A stretch of 64,000 nucleotides of DNA from Gemmatimonadota bacterium (GCA_016871895.1 VHBO01000003.1:1-64000); one strand, 5' to 3'; positions 25,834-33,832 are shown, counted from the first letter of the stretch. Numbers and translations: made by a program. The notes: generated by a model not told the origin, from the sequence alone.

Positions 25834-26795
25834 AAGCGGTCGCACCGCGGCGCCTCGCCGGACCGGTCCCGCTCAGCACGGTGCCGTTGTCGGAGCTGAA
25901 TGCGCTCTTCAGCGACGCGTTCAGCGAGCGGTATCGCCGCGACGGGATGGTCGGGGTCCGCGTGCCGCCGCTGCATCCGCGCGTCTGGGGCTTCGCCTTC
26001 GAGGCGGCGGGGGACGGCGCGATGGCGTGGCGCGACGAGACGGGGGCCTTGGCGGCGTTCAACCTCGCGCACGTCTCCGGTCGCGAGGGATGGATGGGGC
26101 CGTTGGCGGTGCGCGAGGATCTGCAGGGGCAGGGGGTCGGCGGACGGATCGTGGCCGCGGCGGTGCGGCACCTCCGGGAGGCAGGGTGCACGATCATCGG
26201 GCTCGAGACGATGCCGCGCACGATGGACAACATCGGCTTCTACGCCCGCCGTGGGTTCCTCCCCGGGCGCGTCACGGTGACGGTCACGCTCGCCGCGGCA
26301 ACGGGGGATGGTCCCCCCGCGCGGCTCGGGCAGCGGTCCCCCTCGGCGCGCGCAGACGCCTTGAGGGCGTGCACCGCGCTCCTCGACCGACTCCGCCCGG
26401 GCGCCGACTATGCGCGCGAGATCACTGCGACGCTGGCGCACGGCATCGGGGACTGCCTCCTGTTCGAGGATGCCGCGGGCCGGCTCGACGGCTTCGCGCT
26501 CTACCACGATGTCCCGCTCGTGGAGGGTCGGTCGTTGGAGGAGATCCGTGTGCTGAAGGTCGCGCTCGCCGACCGCCGTCAGGTGCCGCGCCTCGCCGCG
26601 GCGGTCGCGGCGCAGGCGCGGGTGAGTGGGGCGTTGCGCGGCGCGCTGCGCGTGCAAGGGGAATACGGGGAGACCTTCGCGGCGCTCGTCGGGGCGGGGG
26701 CGCGCGTCCGGTGGACCGACCTCCGGATGCATCTCGGCGGATGTGAAGAGCCCGCGGCGGGCGCGGGGCTCGTGCTGTCGAACTGGGAGATCTGA
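25830..26795 (+). CDS. GNAT-family acetyltransferase coupled to sbcC
   Basis: A 321-residue protein. The first half is a GNAT domain with the acetyl-CoA loop VREDLQGQGVGGRIV (R/Q-x-x-G-x-G) and GFYARRGFLPG near residue 140. The second half (about 180-321) has a repeated, degenerate GNAT-like layout, so a tandem GNAT is likely. The substrate is unknown. GTG at 25830 overlaps the sbcC stop, so it is translated with Rad50. Whether it modifies the repair complex or is only a passenger cannot be read from sequence. Confidence 0.8.
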   Translation: MKAVAPRRLAGPVPLSTVPLSELNALFSDAFSERYRRDGMVGVRVPPLHPRVWGFAFEAAGDGAMAWRDETGALAAFNLAHVSGREGWMGPLAVREDLQGQGVGGRIVAAAVRHLREAGCTIIGLETMPRTMDNIGFYARRGFLPGRVTVTVTLAAATGDGPPARLGQRSPSARADALRACTALLDRLRPGADYAREITATLAHGIGDCLLFEDAAGRLDGFALYHDVPLVEGRSLEEIRVLKVALADRRQVPRLAAAVAAQARVSGALRGALRVQGEYGETFAALVGAGARVRWTDLRMHLGGCEEPAAGAGLVLSNWEI

Positions 26796-26836
26796 CCGTG
26801 CGCCGTGCCGCTCAGCCCGGCGCGAGCGAGGGCGAC

Positions 26837-26995
26837 CTAGCGCTGCGGCGGCTTCGCGCGGCGGATGGCGCCGAGGACCAGCAGGAAGACCCCGAGCGTG
26901 AGGAGCCCGTGGATGATGCCGGGCGCCTCGAAGGCGAAGGTGCCGGCAGCCCAGAGCACGAGGGCGGCGAGGCCGGCGATGGTCAGGAGATCCAT
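26837..26995 (-). CDS. Small Lmo0937/DUF5670-like membrane protein
   Basis: A 52-residue protein starting at ATG 26995 and ending with TAG at 26837. It begins MDLLTIAGLAALVLWAAG, continues FEAPGIIHGLLTLGVFLLV and ends with a basic tail IRRAKPPQR. Two short membrane helices with a central IIH and a Trp near residue 15 match the widespread tiny DUF5670/Lmo0937 family of unknown function. It is convergent with the GNAT gene, 41 bases away. Confidence 0.75.
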   Translation of the reverse strand: MDLLTIAGLAALVLWAAGTFAFEAPGIIHGLLTLGVFLLVLGAIRRAKPPQR

Positions 26996-27323
26996 GACTG
27001 GGCGGGGCGGGAGGGATCGGATTGACGGTGCGCGGGACGCGACCTACCTTCCCGAAAGATACGTCTCGGGACGGGGCGATTCACTTTTTGAGCCGATAAG
27101 TCCTCCGAAGCGGATCCGACATCTCTGCCGACGCCATGCCCGGACGCCGGGAAGACGGACGTAGGGTGAGGGCCTCATGCATTCGACAGGGCTTCAAAAA
27201 CCTCGCTTCGTTCCACCCTTTGCCGAAGCCTCGTCCCCAGCGGATGGGGCTTCGGTGTTCCCGCCCCGTCGGAACCACCGCCGCGCGGGCGGGGTTCATC
27301 TAGTCCGCCCTCGACCCCATCGC
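26996..27323. other. 328-base intergenic region upstream of the pterin genes
   Basis: No gene or known RNA family is recognised. It holds a lower-GC patch around 27078-27112 and hairpins: CCCGA/TCGGG near 27051-27070; CCGAAG...CTTCGG with an inner CCCCA/TGGGG stem (27223-27255); and CCCGCCC/GGGCGGG (27260-27293). The last two precede the PTPS start by 30-100 bases and could form a leader or attenuator. Confidence 0.4.
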
Positions 27324-27737
27324 ATGTCCGTCGTCCAGATTACCCGAATCGTCCGCTTTAACTGCGCCCATCGCGTCTGGAACCCCGCGCTGAGCGAGGC
27401 GGACAACGCGCGGCTCTTCGGGAAGTGCAACAACCCGAACTGGCACGGACACAACTATACGCTCGAGGTCACCGTCGACGGCCCCGTCGACCCGACCACC
27501 GGTTACGTGGTGAACCTCCGCGACGTGAAGGCGGTCGTGGCGCGCGAGATCGTCGATGTGGTGGACCACAAGAACCTGAATCTCGACGTCCCGTTCATGG
27601 CCGGGACCATCCCGAGCACGGAGAACTTCGTGCTCGCTATCTGGCGCGTGCTCGCGCCGGCCGTCGCCCCCGCACGGCTCGCCCGCCTGAAGCTCTGGGA
27701 GACGGAGAACCAATATGTCGAATACGATGGTCGCTGA
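27324..27737 (+). CDS. 6-pyruvoyl-tetrahydropterin synthase, PTPS-II type
   Basis: A 137-residue T-fold enzyme. Zinc histidines are H16 (FNCAH), H41 and H43 (HGH); the catalytic triad is C35, D81 and H82 (VDHKNLNLD); E126 anchors the pterin. The cysteine and HGH are spaced CX5HGH (CNNPNWHGH), as in animal PTPS, not CX3HGH as in the queuosine enzyme QueD. From memory, all these residues align with the mammalian enzyme with one constant offset. It should convert dihydroneopterin triphosphate to 6-pyruvoyl-tetrahydropterin. It overlaps the GTP cyclohydrolase gene, which makes its substrate. Queuosine synthesis remains a weaker alternative. Confidence 0.85.
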   Translation: MSVVQITRIVRFNCAHRVWNPALSEADNARLFGKCNNPNWHGHNYTLEVTVDGPVDPTTGYVVNLRDVKAVVAREIVDVVDHKNLNLDVPFMAGTIPSTENFVLAIWRVLAPAVAPARLARLKLWETENQYVEYDGR

Positions 27738-28380
27738 GATGATCGCCCACCCCACCAAGCCCATCACCGGCTCCGACCAGTTCGAGGCCGCCCCGCCGAT
27801 CCGCATCGAGAAGATGGCCGAGTTCGAGGGCCTCATCCGCCGCGAGCTCGAGCTCATCGGGGAGGACCCCGATCGCGAGGGACTCCTCAAGACGCCGGAG
27901 CGCGTCGCGAAGGCGATGGCGTGGCTCACGCGCGGCTACGCGATGGACGTCGCTGACGTGGTCGGCGATGCGGTCTTCGAGGAGGCGCACCACTCGATGG
28001 TGATGGTGCGTGACATCGAGTTCTACTCGATGTGCGAGCATCATATGCTCCCCTTCTTCGGTCGGGTGCACATCGCGTACATCCCGAACGGGAAGATCGT
28101 CGGGCTCTCCAAGCTGCCGCGTATTGTCGAGGTATTCGCGCGCCGGTTGCAGGTGCAGGAGCGCCTGACCGAGCAGGTGGCGCAGGCGATCGAGGAGGTG
28201 CTGCGCCCCGAGGGGGTCGGTGTCGTGATTGAGGCCGAGCACCTGTGCATGATGATGCGCGGCGTCGAGAAGCAGGCATCGAGCACGATCACCTCGGCGC
28301 TGCGCGGCAGCTTCCAAGACGACGCGAAGACGCGGGACGAGTTCCTGCGGCTCGCGTACGGGCACACGACGCGGCGGTGA
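27715..28380 (+). CDS. folE: GTP cyclohydrolase I
   Basis: A 221-residue enzyme making 7,8-dihydroneopterin triphosphate from GTP, the common precursor of folate and biopterin. Zinc ligands are C107 and H110 in [12 protein letters not shown] and C178 in [22 protein letters not shown] and the [10 protein letters not shown]-terminal block are family signatures. The ATG at 27715 overlaps the PTPS gene by 23 bases and has GGAG eight bases upstream; an alternative ATG at 27739 lies just after the PTPS stop. Its own stop overlaps the reductase gene as GTGA. Confidence 0.95.
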   Translation: MSNTMVAEMIAHPTKPITGSDQFEAAPPIRIEKMAEFEGLIRRELELIGEDPDREGLLKTPERVAKAMAWLTRGYAMDVADVVGDAVFEEAHHSMVMVRDIEFYSMCEHHMLPFFGRVHIAYIPNGKIVGLSKLPRIVEVFARRLQVQERLTEQVAQAIEEVLRPEGVGVVIEAEHLCMMMRGVEKQASSTITSALRGSFQDDAKTRDEFLRLAYGHTTRR

Positions 28381-29096
28381 GTCGACCGCTCGCCGGGCGG
28401 AGCGCCCTCGTCACCGGCGCCTCGCGCGGGATCGGCGAGGCATCGGCGCGCGCGCTCGCTGCGCAGGGGGCGCGCGTACTGCTCGTCGCCCGCGGGGCGG
28501 AGCCGCTCGCCGCGCTCGCCGCAGCACTCGGCCCCGGGGCTTCCGCCCATCCGGCCGACCTCGCCGTGCCCGCCGCGGTGACGCAGCTCGCGGAGGAGGT
28601 CACGCGCACCCTCGGCGCCGCCCCCGACATCCTCGTCCACGCCGCTGGGAGCTTTCCCCTCGGCGCGATCGAAGCGACCCCGGATGCGGCCATCGACGAG
28701 GCGCTCGCGCTGAATGTCGCGGCGCCCCTCCGGCTCACGCGCGCCTTCCTGCACGCGATGCGGGTGCGTGGCAGCGGGGACATCGTGACGATCGGGTCGG
28801 TGGCCGACCGGGTGGTGTTCCCCGGGAATGCGCTCTACGGCGCGTCGAAGCACGCCGTGCGCGCGGTGCACGAGACGCTGCGCGCCGAGACGCGCGGCAG
28901 CGGCGTCCGTGCGACGCTGATCTCGCCTGCCGCGACCGACACCGCGCTCTGGGACGCGCACGCCCCGGAGCAGAATCCCAGCTTGCCGTCGCGCACGGAG
29001 ATGTTGCAGGCCGGCGACATCGCCGACGCCGTCGCTTGGGTCGTCACGCGGCCGGCGCACGTGGACGTCGAGGAGCTCCGGCTGGCCCGGAGCTGA
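28377..29096 (+). CDS. Short-chain dehydrogenase/reductase, possible sepiapterin-reductase-like
   Basis: A 239-residue Rossmann reductase. TGASRGIG (13-20) binds NADP(H), HAAG stabilises the core, and the Ser...YGASK catalytic motif follows IGSVADRVV. SDRs have many substrates. Here the gene starts inside the folE stop (GTGA), directly after PTPS and GTP cyclohydrolase I, so reduction of 6-pyruvoyl-tetrahydropterin to tetrahydrobiopterin is the natural inference. No residue visible by eye proves that specificity; a general ketoacyl-type reductase is the alternative. Confidence 0.85.
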   Translation: MSRPLAGRSALVTGASRGIGEASARALAAQGARVLLVARGAEPLAALAAALGPGASAHPADLAVPAAVTQLAEEVTRTLGAAPDILVHAAGSFPLGAIEATPDAAIDEALALNVAAPLRLTRAFLHAMRVRGSGDIVTIGSVADRVVFPGNALYGASKHAVRAVHETLRAETRGSGVRATLISPAATDTALWDAHAPEQNPSLPSRTEMLQAGDIADAVAWVVTRPAHVDVEELRLARS

Positions 29097-29113
29097 GCGG
29101 TCCCACTCCACTG

Positions 29114-29872
29114 ATGCGTCTCGAGCTCGCCGAACGGCTCCGCTGCCCCGGAGCGCACGCCCCCACCCCGCTCATCGTCGTCGCGCAGGAGACCGTGGCG
29201 CGCGACCTGCGTCGGGCGATCGTCGGGTGCGCTGTCTGTGGGCTCGAGGCGCGGATCACTGCGGGCGTGCTGACCTTCCCGGACGGGCTCGTCGTGGCGG
29301 GTGTGGCGGGCGCCGAGGGGGCAGCGCGTGCAGGGCGACCGGACCCGAGCGTCGCGGACGATGCCGCCTCCGCCAGCGACGATGCGGCCGCGCCCGCCGA
29401 GGTCGAGGATGCGGCCGCCGCGCTCGAGCGGCTCGTCGCGTTGCTGCATCTCGATGGGCCCGGGGGCGCCGTCCTTCTCGCGGGGCGCTACGCCCGATTC
29501 GCGGCCGCGCTCGAGGTGTCGCACGAGGTCCACGCGGTGGTGCTCGCCTCGGCGCGAGAGGCGCGAGAGGTGCGGGACACCCTCGAGGTGCTGCACGGCG
29601 CGGAGCACCTGAAGATGCCGGCGACACACGACGACGCGCGGGCGATCCCGTTCACCGACGCGACCTTCCGGGCGGCGGCGGTCGAGGCGATGCCGCCGGC
29701 ACTCCTCGACGATCTCGCCCGGGTCGTCACGACCGGCGGGCGCATCGTCGCGTCAGTCGGGACAGAACTGCCGGCGGGCACGCGGGTGCTCGCGCGCGAT
29801 GACCGAGAGTGGGTCGCCGAGCGTGAGGGGGTTGGCGGGGGCGTGGTGGTGCTGAAGAAAGCGCGAAGCTGA
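29114..29872 (+). CDS. Methyltransferase-like protein with N-terminal cysteine motif
   Basis: A 252-residue protein beginning MRLELAERLRCPG and including GCAVCG (about 38-43), together resembling the small zinc-binding header seen before some methyltransferases. After an Ala/Asp-rich linker, the C-terminal half (AVLLAGRYARF, IPFTDATFRAAAVEAMP, LARVVTTGGRIVASVG) follows the beta-strand order of a class I methyltransferase but lacks a clear GxGxG. Function unknown. It starts 17 bases after the reductase and may belong to the pterin operon. Its TGA lies in an interspersed repeat that also forms a terminator hairpin. Confidence 0.6.
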   Translation: MRLELAERLRCPGAHAPTPLIVVAQETVARDLRRAIVGCAVCGLEARITAGVLTFPDGLVVAGVAGAEGAARAGRPDPSVADDAASASDDAAAPAEVEDAAAALERLVALLHLDGPGGAVLLAGRYARFAAALEVSHEVHAVVLASAREAREVRDTLEVLHGAEHLKMPATHDDARAIPFTDATFRAAAVEAMPPALLDDLARVVTTGGRIVASVGTELPAGTRVLARDDREWVAEREGVGGGVVVLKKARS

Positions 29873-29899
29873 AGGCTGAGTCCGCCCTCAGTCTTCAGC
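29868..29899. terminator. Repeat-derived bidirectional hairpin (repeat copy 5)
   Basis: GCTGAAGGCTGAG and CTCAGTCTTCAGC form a 13-base stem with a single G-T mismatch and loop TCCGCC. Both stop codons of the convergent genes (TGA at 29870-29872 and the minus-strand TGA at 29888-29890) lie inside it. The arm sequence equals the interspersed repeat unit at 13743. Confidence 0.65.
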
Positions 29900-31705
29900 A
29901 TAGAGCGCTTCGATCAGCTCCCCGTACGCCTGGCTGATCACCCGGCGACGCACGCTCATCTTCGGTGTCAGCTCCCCGCGCTCGACCGAGAGCTCGTGCT
30001 CGAGGAGACCGATCCGCTTCGGCATCTCGAAGGACGCGAGCCCCGCCAACGCCTGCTGCACTTCCTGCGCGATCTTCTCCGCCACCACCGGCGTCGCGAG
30101 GAGCTCGGATCGGGCGCCCCACGCGAGCCGTTGTTGCGTGGCCCACGCCTCGAGCTGCGTCCAGTCCGGCACCACGAGCACGATCGGGTACCGCCGGCCA
30201 TCACCCAGCATCACGGCCTGCGAGATGAAGAGGTTCAGCTTCAGGAGGTTCTCGATCGGCTGCGGGGCGATGTTCTTCCCGCCCGCGGTCACGATGATGT
30301 CCTTCTCCCGGTCGGTGATGCGGAGGAACCCGCCCTCGACGACGCCGATGTCGCCGGTGTGGAGCCACCCTTCCGCGTCGATCACCTTGGCGGTGTTCTC
30401 GGGCCGCTGGTAGTAGCCCTGCATCACGTGTGGACCGCGCGTGAGGATCTCCCCATCGTCGGCGATCGCCACCTCGACGCCGGGAATCGGCGTGCCGACG
30501 GCGCCGATGCGCAGAGCGTCGAGGGTGTTCATCGTGATGACCGGCGAGGTCTCCGTGAGCCCATATCCCTCGAGGATTGGCAGACCGGCCGCGTGGAAGA
30601 AGGTGTTGATCGCCGGGGCGATCGGGGCCCCCCCAGACACCAGGAACCGGAGCTGTCCCCCGAGACGGGACCGGATCGGCGCGAAGACGAGTCGGTCCGC
30701 GAGACGGGACTGGATGCCGAGGAGCCCGCTGGGGGTTCCGCCGCGCAGACGGGTCATCACCGCGCGCTCTCCGACCCCGCGCGCCCACCGGAAGAGGTGG
30801 GCACGCAGCCCACCCGCGACGAGTGCGCCCTCGACGATCCGGGCGTACATCTTCTCGAAGAGCCGCGGCACGCAGAGCGCGAGCTGCGGTCGGAGCTCCT
30901 CCATATTGGCGCTGATCGACTCCGTGCTCTCCGCGTACGCGATGCTCACCCCGGCGGCGAAGAGGACGTAATCCCCCGTCCGCTCGAGGATGTGCGAGAG
31001 CGGGAGGAAGCTGAGCGCCACATCCCCCGCGCGGAGGTCGAGCTGCCGCCGGAGCGCCGCGCAATTGGAGGCGATGTTCCCGTGCGAGAGCATCACCCCC
31101 TTGGGAAGCCCCGTCGTCCCGGAGGTGTAGATGAGCGTCGCGAGCTCGTCTGGCGCGATCGCGAGGGCGCGCGCCTTCCACGTCGCCGCGCGCTCGCGGC
31201 TGTCCAGGCGTGCGCCCGCGGCCTCGAGTTCCGCGAGCGAGTGGTCCGCGCCGGGCGGGACCGGGTCGGTGAACGAGACGATGCTTCGCAGGGTCTTGAG
31301 AATCGCTCGCACCGACCCGGCCTTCGCCGCCTGCTCCGGCGTCGAGACGAAGAGCACCACGACCCCCGCGTCGTTCAGCGGGTGGATGATCTGCTCGGCC
31401 GGCAGCGTCGGATAGATCGGCACGTCGACGACACCGCTGCAGAGGCAGGCCCAGTCGACGAGCGCCCACTCGGGACGGTTCTCCGACATCAGCCCCACGC
31501 GGTCGCCCCGTCCCACGCCCAGCGTCTCGAGGCCCAGTGCGAGGTGTCGCGCGCGCTCGAGTACCTCCGAGTGCGCGACCGGCTGCCAGACGCCGTTGCG
31601 CTTGCCCTGATACGCGTCTGGTCGGTCGTGCTGCTCGACGGACTCGAAGAAGAGCGCCGTCAGCGTCGAGAAGGGGACGGCGGGGCCGCCCGAGAGCGTC
31701 GTCAT
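29888..31705 (-). CDS. Long-chain acyl-CoA synthetase (AMP-forming)
   Basis: A 605-residue ANL-superfamily enzyme that activates fatty acids. The P-loop is YTSGTTGLPKGV (193-204); EGYGLTETSPV binds AMP; GWLHTGDIG and DREKDIIVTAGGKNIAPQPIE are the hinge and C-terminal signatures, the latter typical of FadD15/FAA-like long-chain synthetases. The ATG at 31705 starts just before the conserved TALFFESVEQHDRPDAY-type head. It is downstream of the ParA-lipoprotein cluster with a 31-base gap. An enoyl-CoA hydratase for beta-oxidation is at 42436. Confidence 0.92.
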   Translation of the reverse strand: MTTLSGGPAVPFSTLTALFFESVEQHDRPDAYQGKRNGVWQPVAHSEVLERARHLALGLETLGVGRGDRVGLMSENRPEWALVDWACLCSGVVDVPIYPTLPAEQIIHPLNDAGVVVLFVSTPEQAAKAGSVRAILKTLRSIVSFTDPVPPGADHSLAELEAAGARLDSRERAATWKARALAIAPDELATLIYTSGTTGLPKGVMLSHGNIASNCAALRRQLDLRAGDVALSFLPLSHILERTGDYVLFAAGVSIAYAESTESISANMEELRPQLALCVPRLFEKMYARIVEGALVAGGLRAHLFRWARGVGERAVMTRLRGGTPSGLLGIQSRLADRLVFAPIRSRLGGQLRFLVSGGAPIAPAINTFFHAAGLPILEGYGLTETSPVITMNTLDALRIGAVGTPIPGVEVAIADDGEILTRGPHVMQGYYQRPENTAKVIDAEGWLHTGDIGVVEGGFLRITDREKDIIVTAGGKNIAPQPIENLLKLNLFISQAVMLGDGRRYPIVLVVPDWTQLEAWATQQRLAWGARSELLATPVVAEKIAQEVQQALAGLASFEMPKRIGLLEHELSVERGELTPKMSVRRRVISQAYGELIEALYAED

Positions 31706-31736
31706 CCTAGGTGCCACGGAGCGGACGCGTCGACAG

Positions 31737-32543
31737 CTACGGTGCGGGGGGTGTGGCGCGCACCAGGAAGCGGACCGGGCTCCCGGGGACCGCGAGTCCG
31801 CCACGTCGCACCTCGGCCAGCACGGTGAAGGAGTCCGTCGGCGTCGGTAGCCGGTTGGCGAAGACGCGGAGCCTCCGCGTCGAGGTCCCGGTGCTCGTCG
31901 TCGTGTCGAGCGCCGAGCGACGCCCGCTCGACGACTGCAACACGGCGAGGGTGGTGTCGCCCATCGCGATGGTGTCGCCCCGGTGGACGGCACGCCAGCG
32001 CACGAGCCACCCGGTGACGTTCGGTGCGGCAGCATTGGTCAGGCTCCGTACCGCCACGGTGAGGTCCCCCGAGACGTTTCCCGCGATGTCGGGGAGCGCG
32101 TAGGCAAGCGTCGCGAGGGTTCCGGTCGTGGCGACGACGGTGTCCGGCGCGGACGTCACGAGTAGGGTGCGCGGTGCGCTCTGCAGGCCGTCGACGAGGG
32201 CATAGACACGGAGGGACCCCGGCCCACGCGACGTGCGTAGCCGGCCGAGGGAATCGATCGTGACGCCGGTGTCCGGAGAGACGAAACGGATCGGCGCGTC
32301 CGCGATCGGCTGCCCGTCGACGTCGTACGCGGTGGCACGGAGCGGCGCGACCTGGCCGGACGCATCGCGGAGCGAGTCCCCCGTGACCACCGCCGGATAC
32401 GGGAAGGCGGTGAAGTCGAGGGCCTGCACCGCGCCGGGCTCGGTGCCAACGGCACCGCACCCCTCTACCAACGTCACCAACGCCGTGGCCAGTGCGAGAG
32501 CCCCGACCGCAACGGGCCGCGCGCGACGCGCCGTCGCGGTCAC
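31737..32543 (-). CDS. Lipoprotein with bacterial Ig-like domains
   Basis: A 268-residue secreted protein. The signal ALALATALVTLVEGC ends in a lipobox (VEGC), so it is membrane-anchored. The mature part is Thr/Val/Asp-rich beta sequence; AYDVDGQPIADAPIRFVSPDTGVTI (spanning about 73-97) is typical of Big/invasin-like Ig modules, which often read DxxGxPVxGxxVxW. Two such modules are likely. GTG start overlaps the ParA-like gene stop (GTGA). Function unknown; the tie to a ParA ATPase is only positional. Confidence 0.7.
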   Translation of the reverse strand: MTATARRARPVAVGALALATALVTLVEGCGAVGTEPGAVQALDFTAFPYPAVVTGDSLRDASGQVAPLRATAYDVDGQPIADAPIRFVSPDTGVTIDSLGRLRTSRGPGSLRVYALVDGLQSAPRTLLVTSAPDTVVATTGTLATLAYALPDIAGNVSGDLTVAVRSLTNAAAPNVTGWLVRWRAVHRGDTIAMGDTTLAVLQSSSGRRSALDTTTSTGTSTRRLRVFANRLPTPTDSFTVLAEVRRGGLAVPGSPVRFLVRATPPAP

Positions 32544-33316
32544 CGGCCGAAGCGGGCCGCGAGCCGCATCGCAAGGTTCACGTACGCCTGCGCGGCAGGA
32601 TCGGCGGGCGCGCGCACCACCGCCGGCTGGCCCGCGGCGAACGCCTCGGCGAGCGCGGGGCTGCGGGGGATCACGAGGTCCAGGAGGAGGTGCGCCGGCA
32701 CCTTTTGTCGCAGGTAGGTCGCGGTCGTCTCGCAGGCCGGGTTGCCGGCCTCGAACATCGTGAGCAGGATCCCGTCGAAGACGAGCCGCGGATGCGTCGC
32801 GACGATGTCCTGCACCCCGCGGAGGATCTGGGGCGTGGTCTGCAACGCGAGCGGTTCCGCCTGCAGCGGGACGAGCACCCGGTCCGCTGCCTGCAGCGCT
32901 GCCCGTGTCACAGGGCCCAGGCCTGGCGGCGTGTCGAGCACCACGACGTCGCAGCGATCACTCGCCTCCGCGACGAGACGCGCGAGTAGGTCTGTCTCTC
33001 CGAAGCGGACCAGGTAGTCGGAATGATCGAGCGCCTCGGAGACACTCCCCGCGAGGACCACGCGCAACCAGGGAAGCGCCGTCGGCAGGAGGATCTCCCG
33101 CAGCGCGCGCGTCCCCGCGAGGTAGTCGGCGAAGCCGTGGATCGGGTGCCCGGGACGGAGCCCCGCGCCGTAGCGCACCGAGCCCTGCGGGTCGACGTCG
33201 ATGAGGAGGGTCTTCAACCCGCGCCGCGCGAAGGCGGCGGCGACGTTCACGGCGGTGGTGGTCTTCCCGACGCCGCCCTTCTGGCTGACGACGGCGATCG
33301 AGGCTCCTGGGGTCAT
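32540..33316 (-). CDS. ParA/Soj-family ATPase
   Basis: A 258-residue deviant Walker ATPase. KGGVGKTT (13-20) with the signature lysine, LLIDVDPQGS (Walker A') and VVLDTPPGLGPVT (Walker B) are intact. No ParB gene or parS-like site is adjacent; instead it sits between a TPR protein and an Ig-like lipoprotein with coupled overlaps on both sides, suggesting an orphan ParA that positions a non-chromosomal cargo. It could still be the chromosomal Soj, but the classic soj-spo0J-gid neighbourhood is absent. Confidence 0.85.
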   Translation of the reverse strand: MTPGASIAVVSQKGGVGKTTTAVNVAAAFARRGLKTLLIDVDPQGSVRYGAGLRPGHPIHGFADYLAGTRALREILLPTALPWLRVVLAGSVSEALDHSDYLVRFGETDLLARLVAEASDRCDVVVLDTPPGLGPVTRAALQAADRVLVPLQAEPLALQTTPQILRGVQDIVATHPRLVFDGILLTMFEAGNPACETTATYLRQKVPAHLLLDLVIPRSPALAEAFAAGQPAVVRAPADPAAQAYVNLAMRLAARFGR

Positions 33317-33762
33317 CCGGCCACCGGGGCAGCGGCATCGCCACCGCGGAGCTGGTCGAGCGTCGCCCGCGCGTGCCCGATGAAACGGTCGGCGTCATCC
33401 CCGCCCGGGGGATGCGCGAGGAATGCCTCGAGGTGTTTAGTCGCGCCCGTGACGTCTCCGCGCTTGACGAGCAGGAAGGCGAGCCCGTAGTGCGCGCCGC
33501 TCGCGGTCGGGTCGATGTCGACCGCCTTCTTGTACGACCGGATCGCCTCCTCGATGCGCCCGATCTTGCTCAGCGCGATCGCCATATTCTGCAGGATGCG
33601 GAGATCGTCGGGTCGCTCCCGCAGCGCGAGCCGATAGCTGGTCACCGCCGCGTCGTAGTCACCTTGACGCTCCAGCACCAACGCCTCGTTCAGATAGTCG
33701 AGGCGCTGCCGGCTGGGTGCGGAGTCAGAACGGCCGCCGAAGAGGCGGTCCCAGAAGGCCAT
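33313..33762 (-). CDS. TPR-repeat protein
   Basis: A 149-residue protein with about three tetratricopeptide repeats: LNEALVLERQGDYDAAVTSYRLAL, NMAIALSKIGRIEEAIRSYKKAV and GLAFLLVKRGDVTGATKHLEAFL, beginning near residues 24, 58 and 92. An N-terminal AFWDRLFGG motif is common in small soluble TPR scaffolds. No signal peptide. It is the first gene of a coupled TPR-ParA-lipoprotein cluster (ATGA overlap with the ParA gene), so it may be an adaptor for that ATPase. Confidence 0.8.
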   Translation of the reverse strand: MAFWDRLFGGRSDSAPSRQRLDYLNEALVLERQGDYDAAVTSYRLALRERPDDLRILQNMAIALSKIGRIEEAIRSYKKAVDIDPTASGAHYGLAFLLVKRGDVTGATKHLEAFLAHPPGGDDADRFIGHARATLDQLRGGDAAAPVAG

Positions 33763-33832
33763 TGCAGGCGGGGCGGTGGGGGGGCGACGCTCGACGGAAG
33801 CTATCGGTCGCCCGGAGGGGCAGCAACGCCGT

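Noticed and set aside
22160-26795. Reading sbcD-sbcC-GNAT as an anti-phage defence island.
   Set aside because: The genes have typical core composition, no mobile or defence neighbours, and fit DNA-end repair with NurA-HerA.
27324-27737. Calling the COG0720 gene queD (queuosine pathway).
   Set aside because: The cysteine-HGH spacing is CX5HGH, the context is folE and an SDR, and no queC, queE or queF is nearby.
32540-33316. Chromosome-partition Soj as a firm call.
   Set aside because: No parB, parS or gid/rsmG neighbour is present, so only family-level assignment is given.
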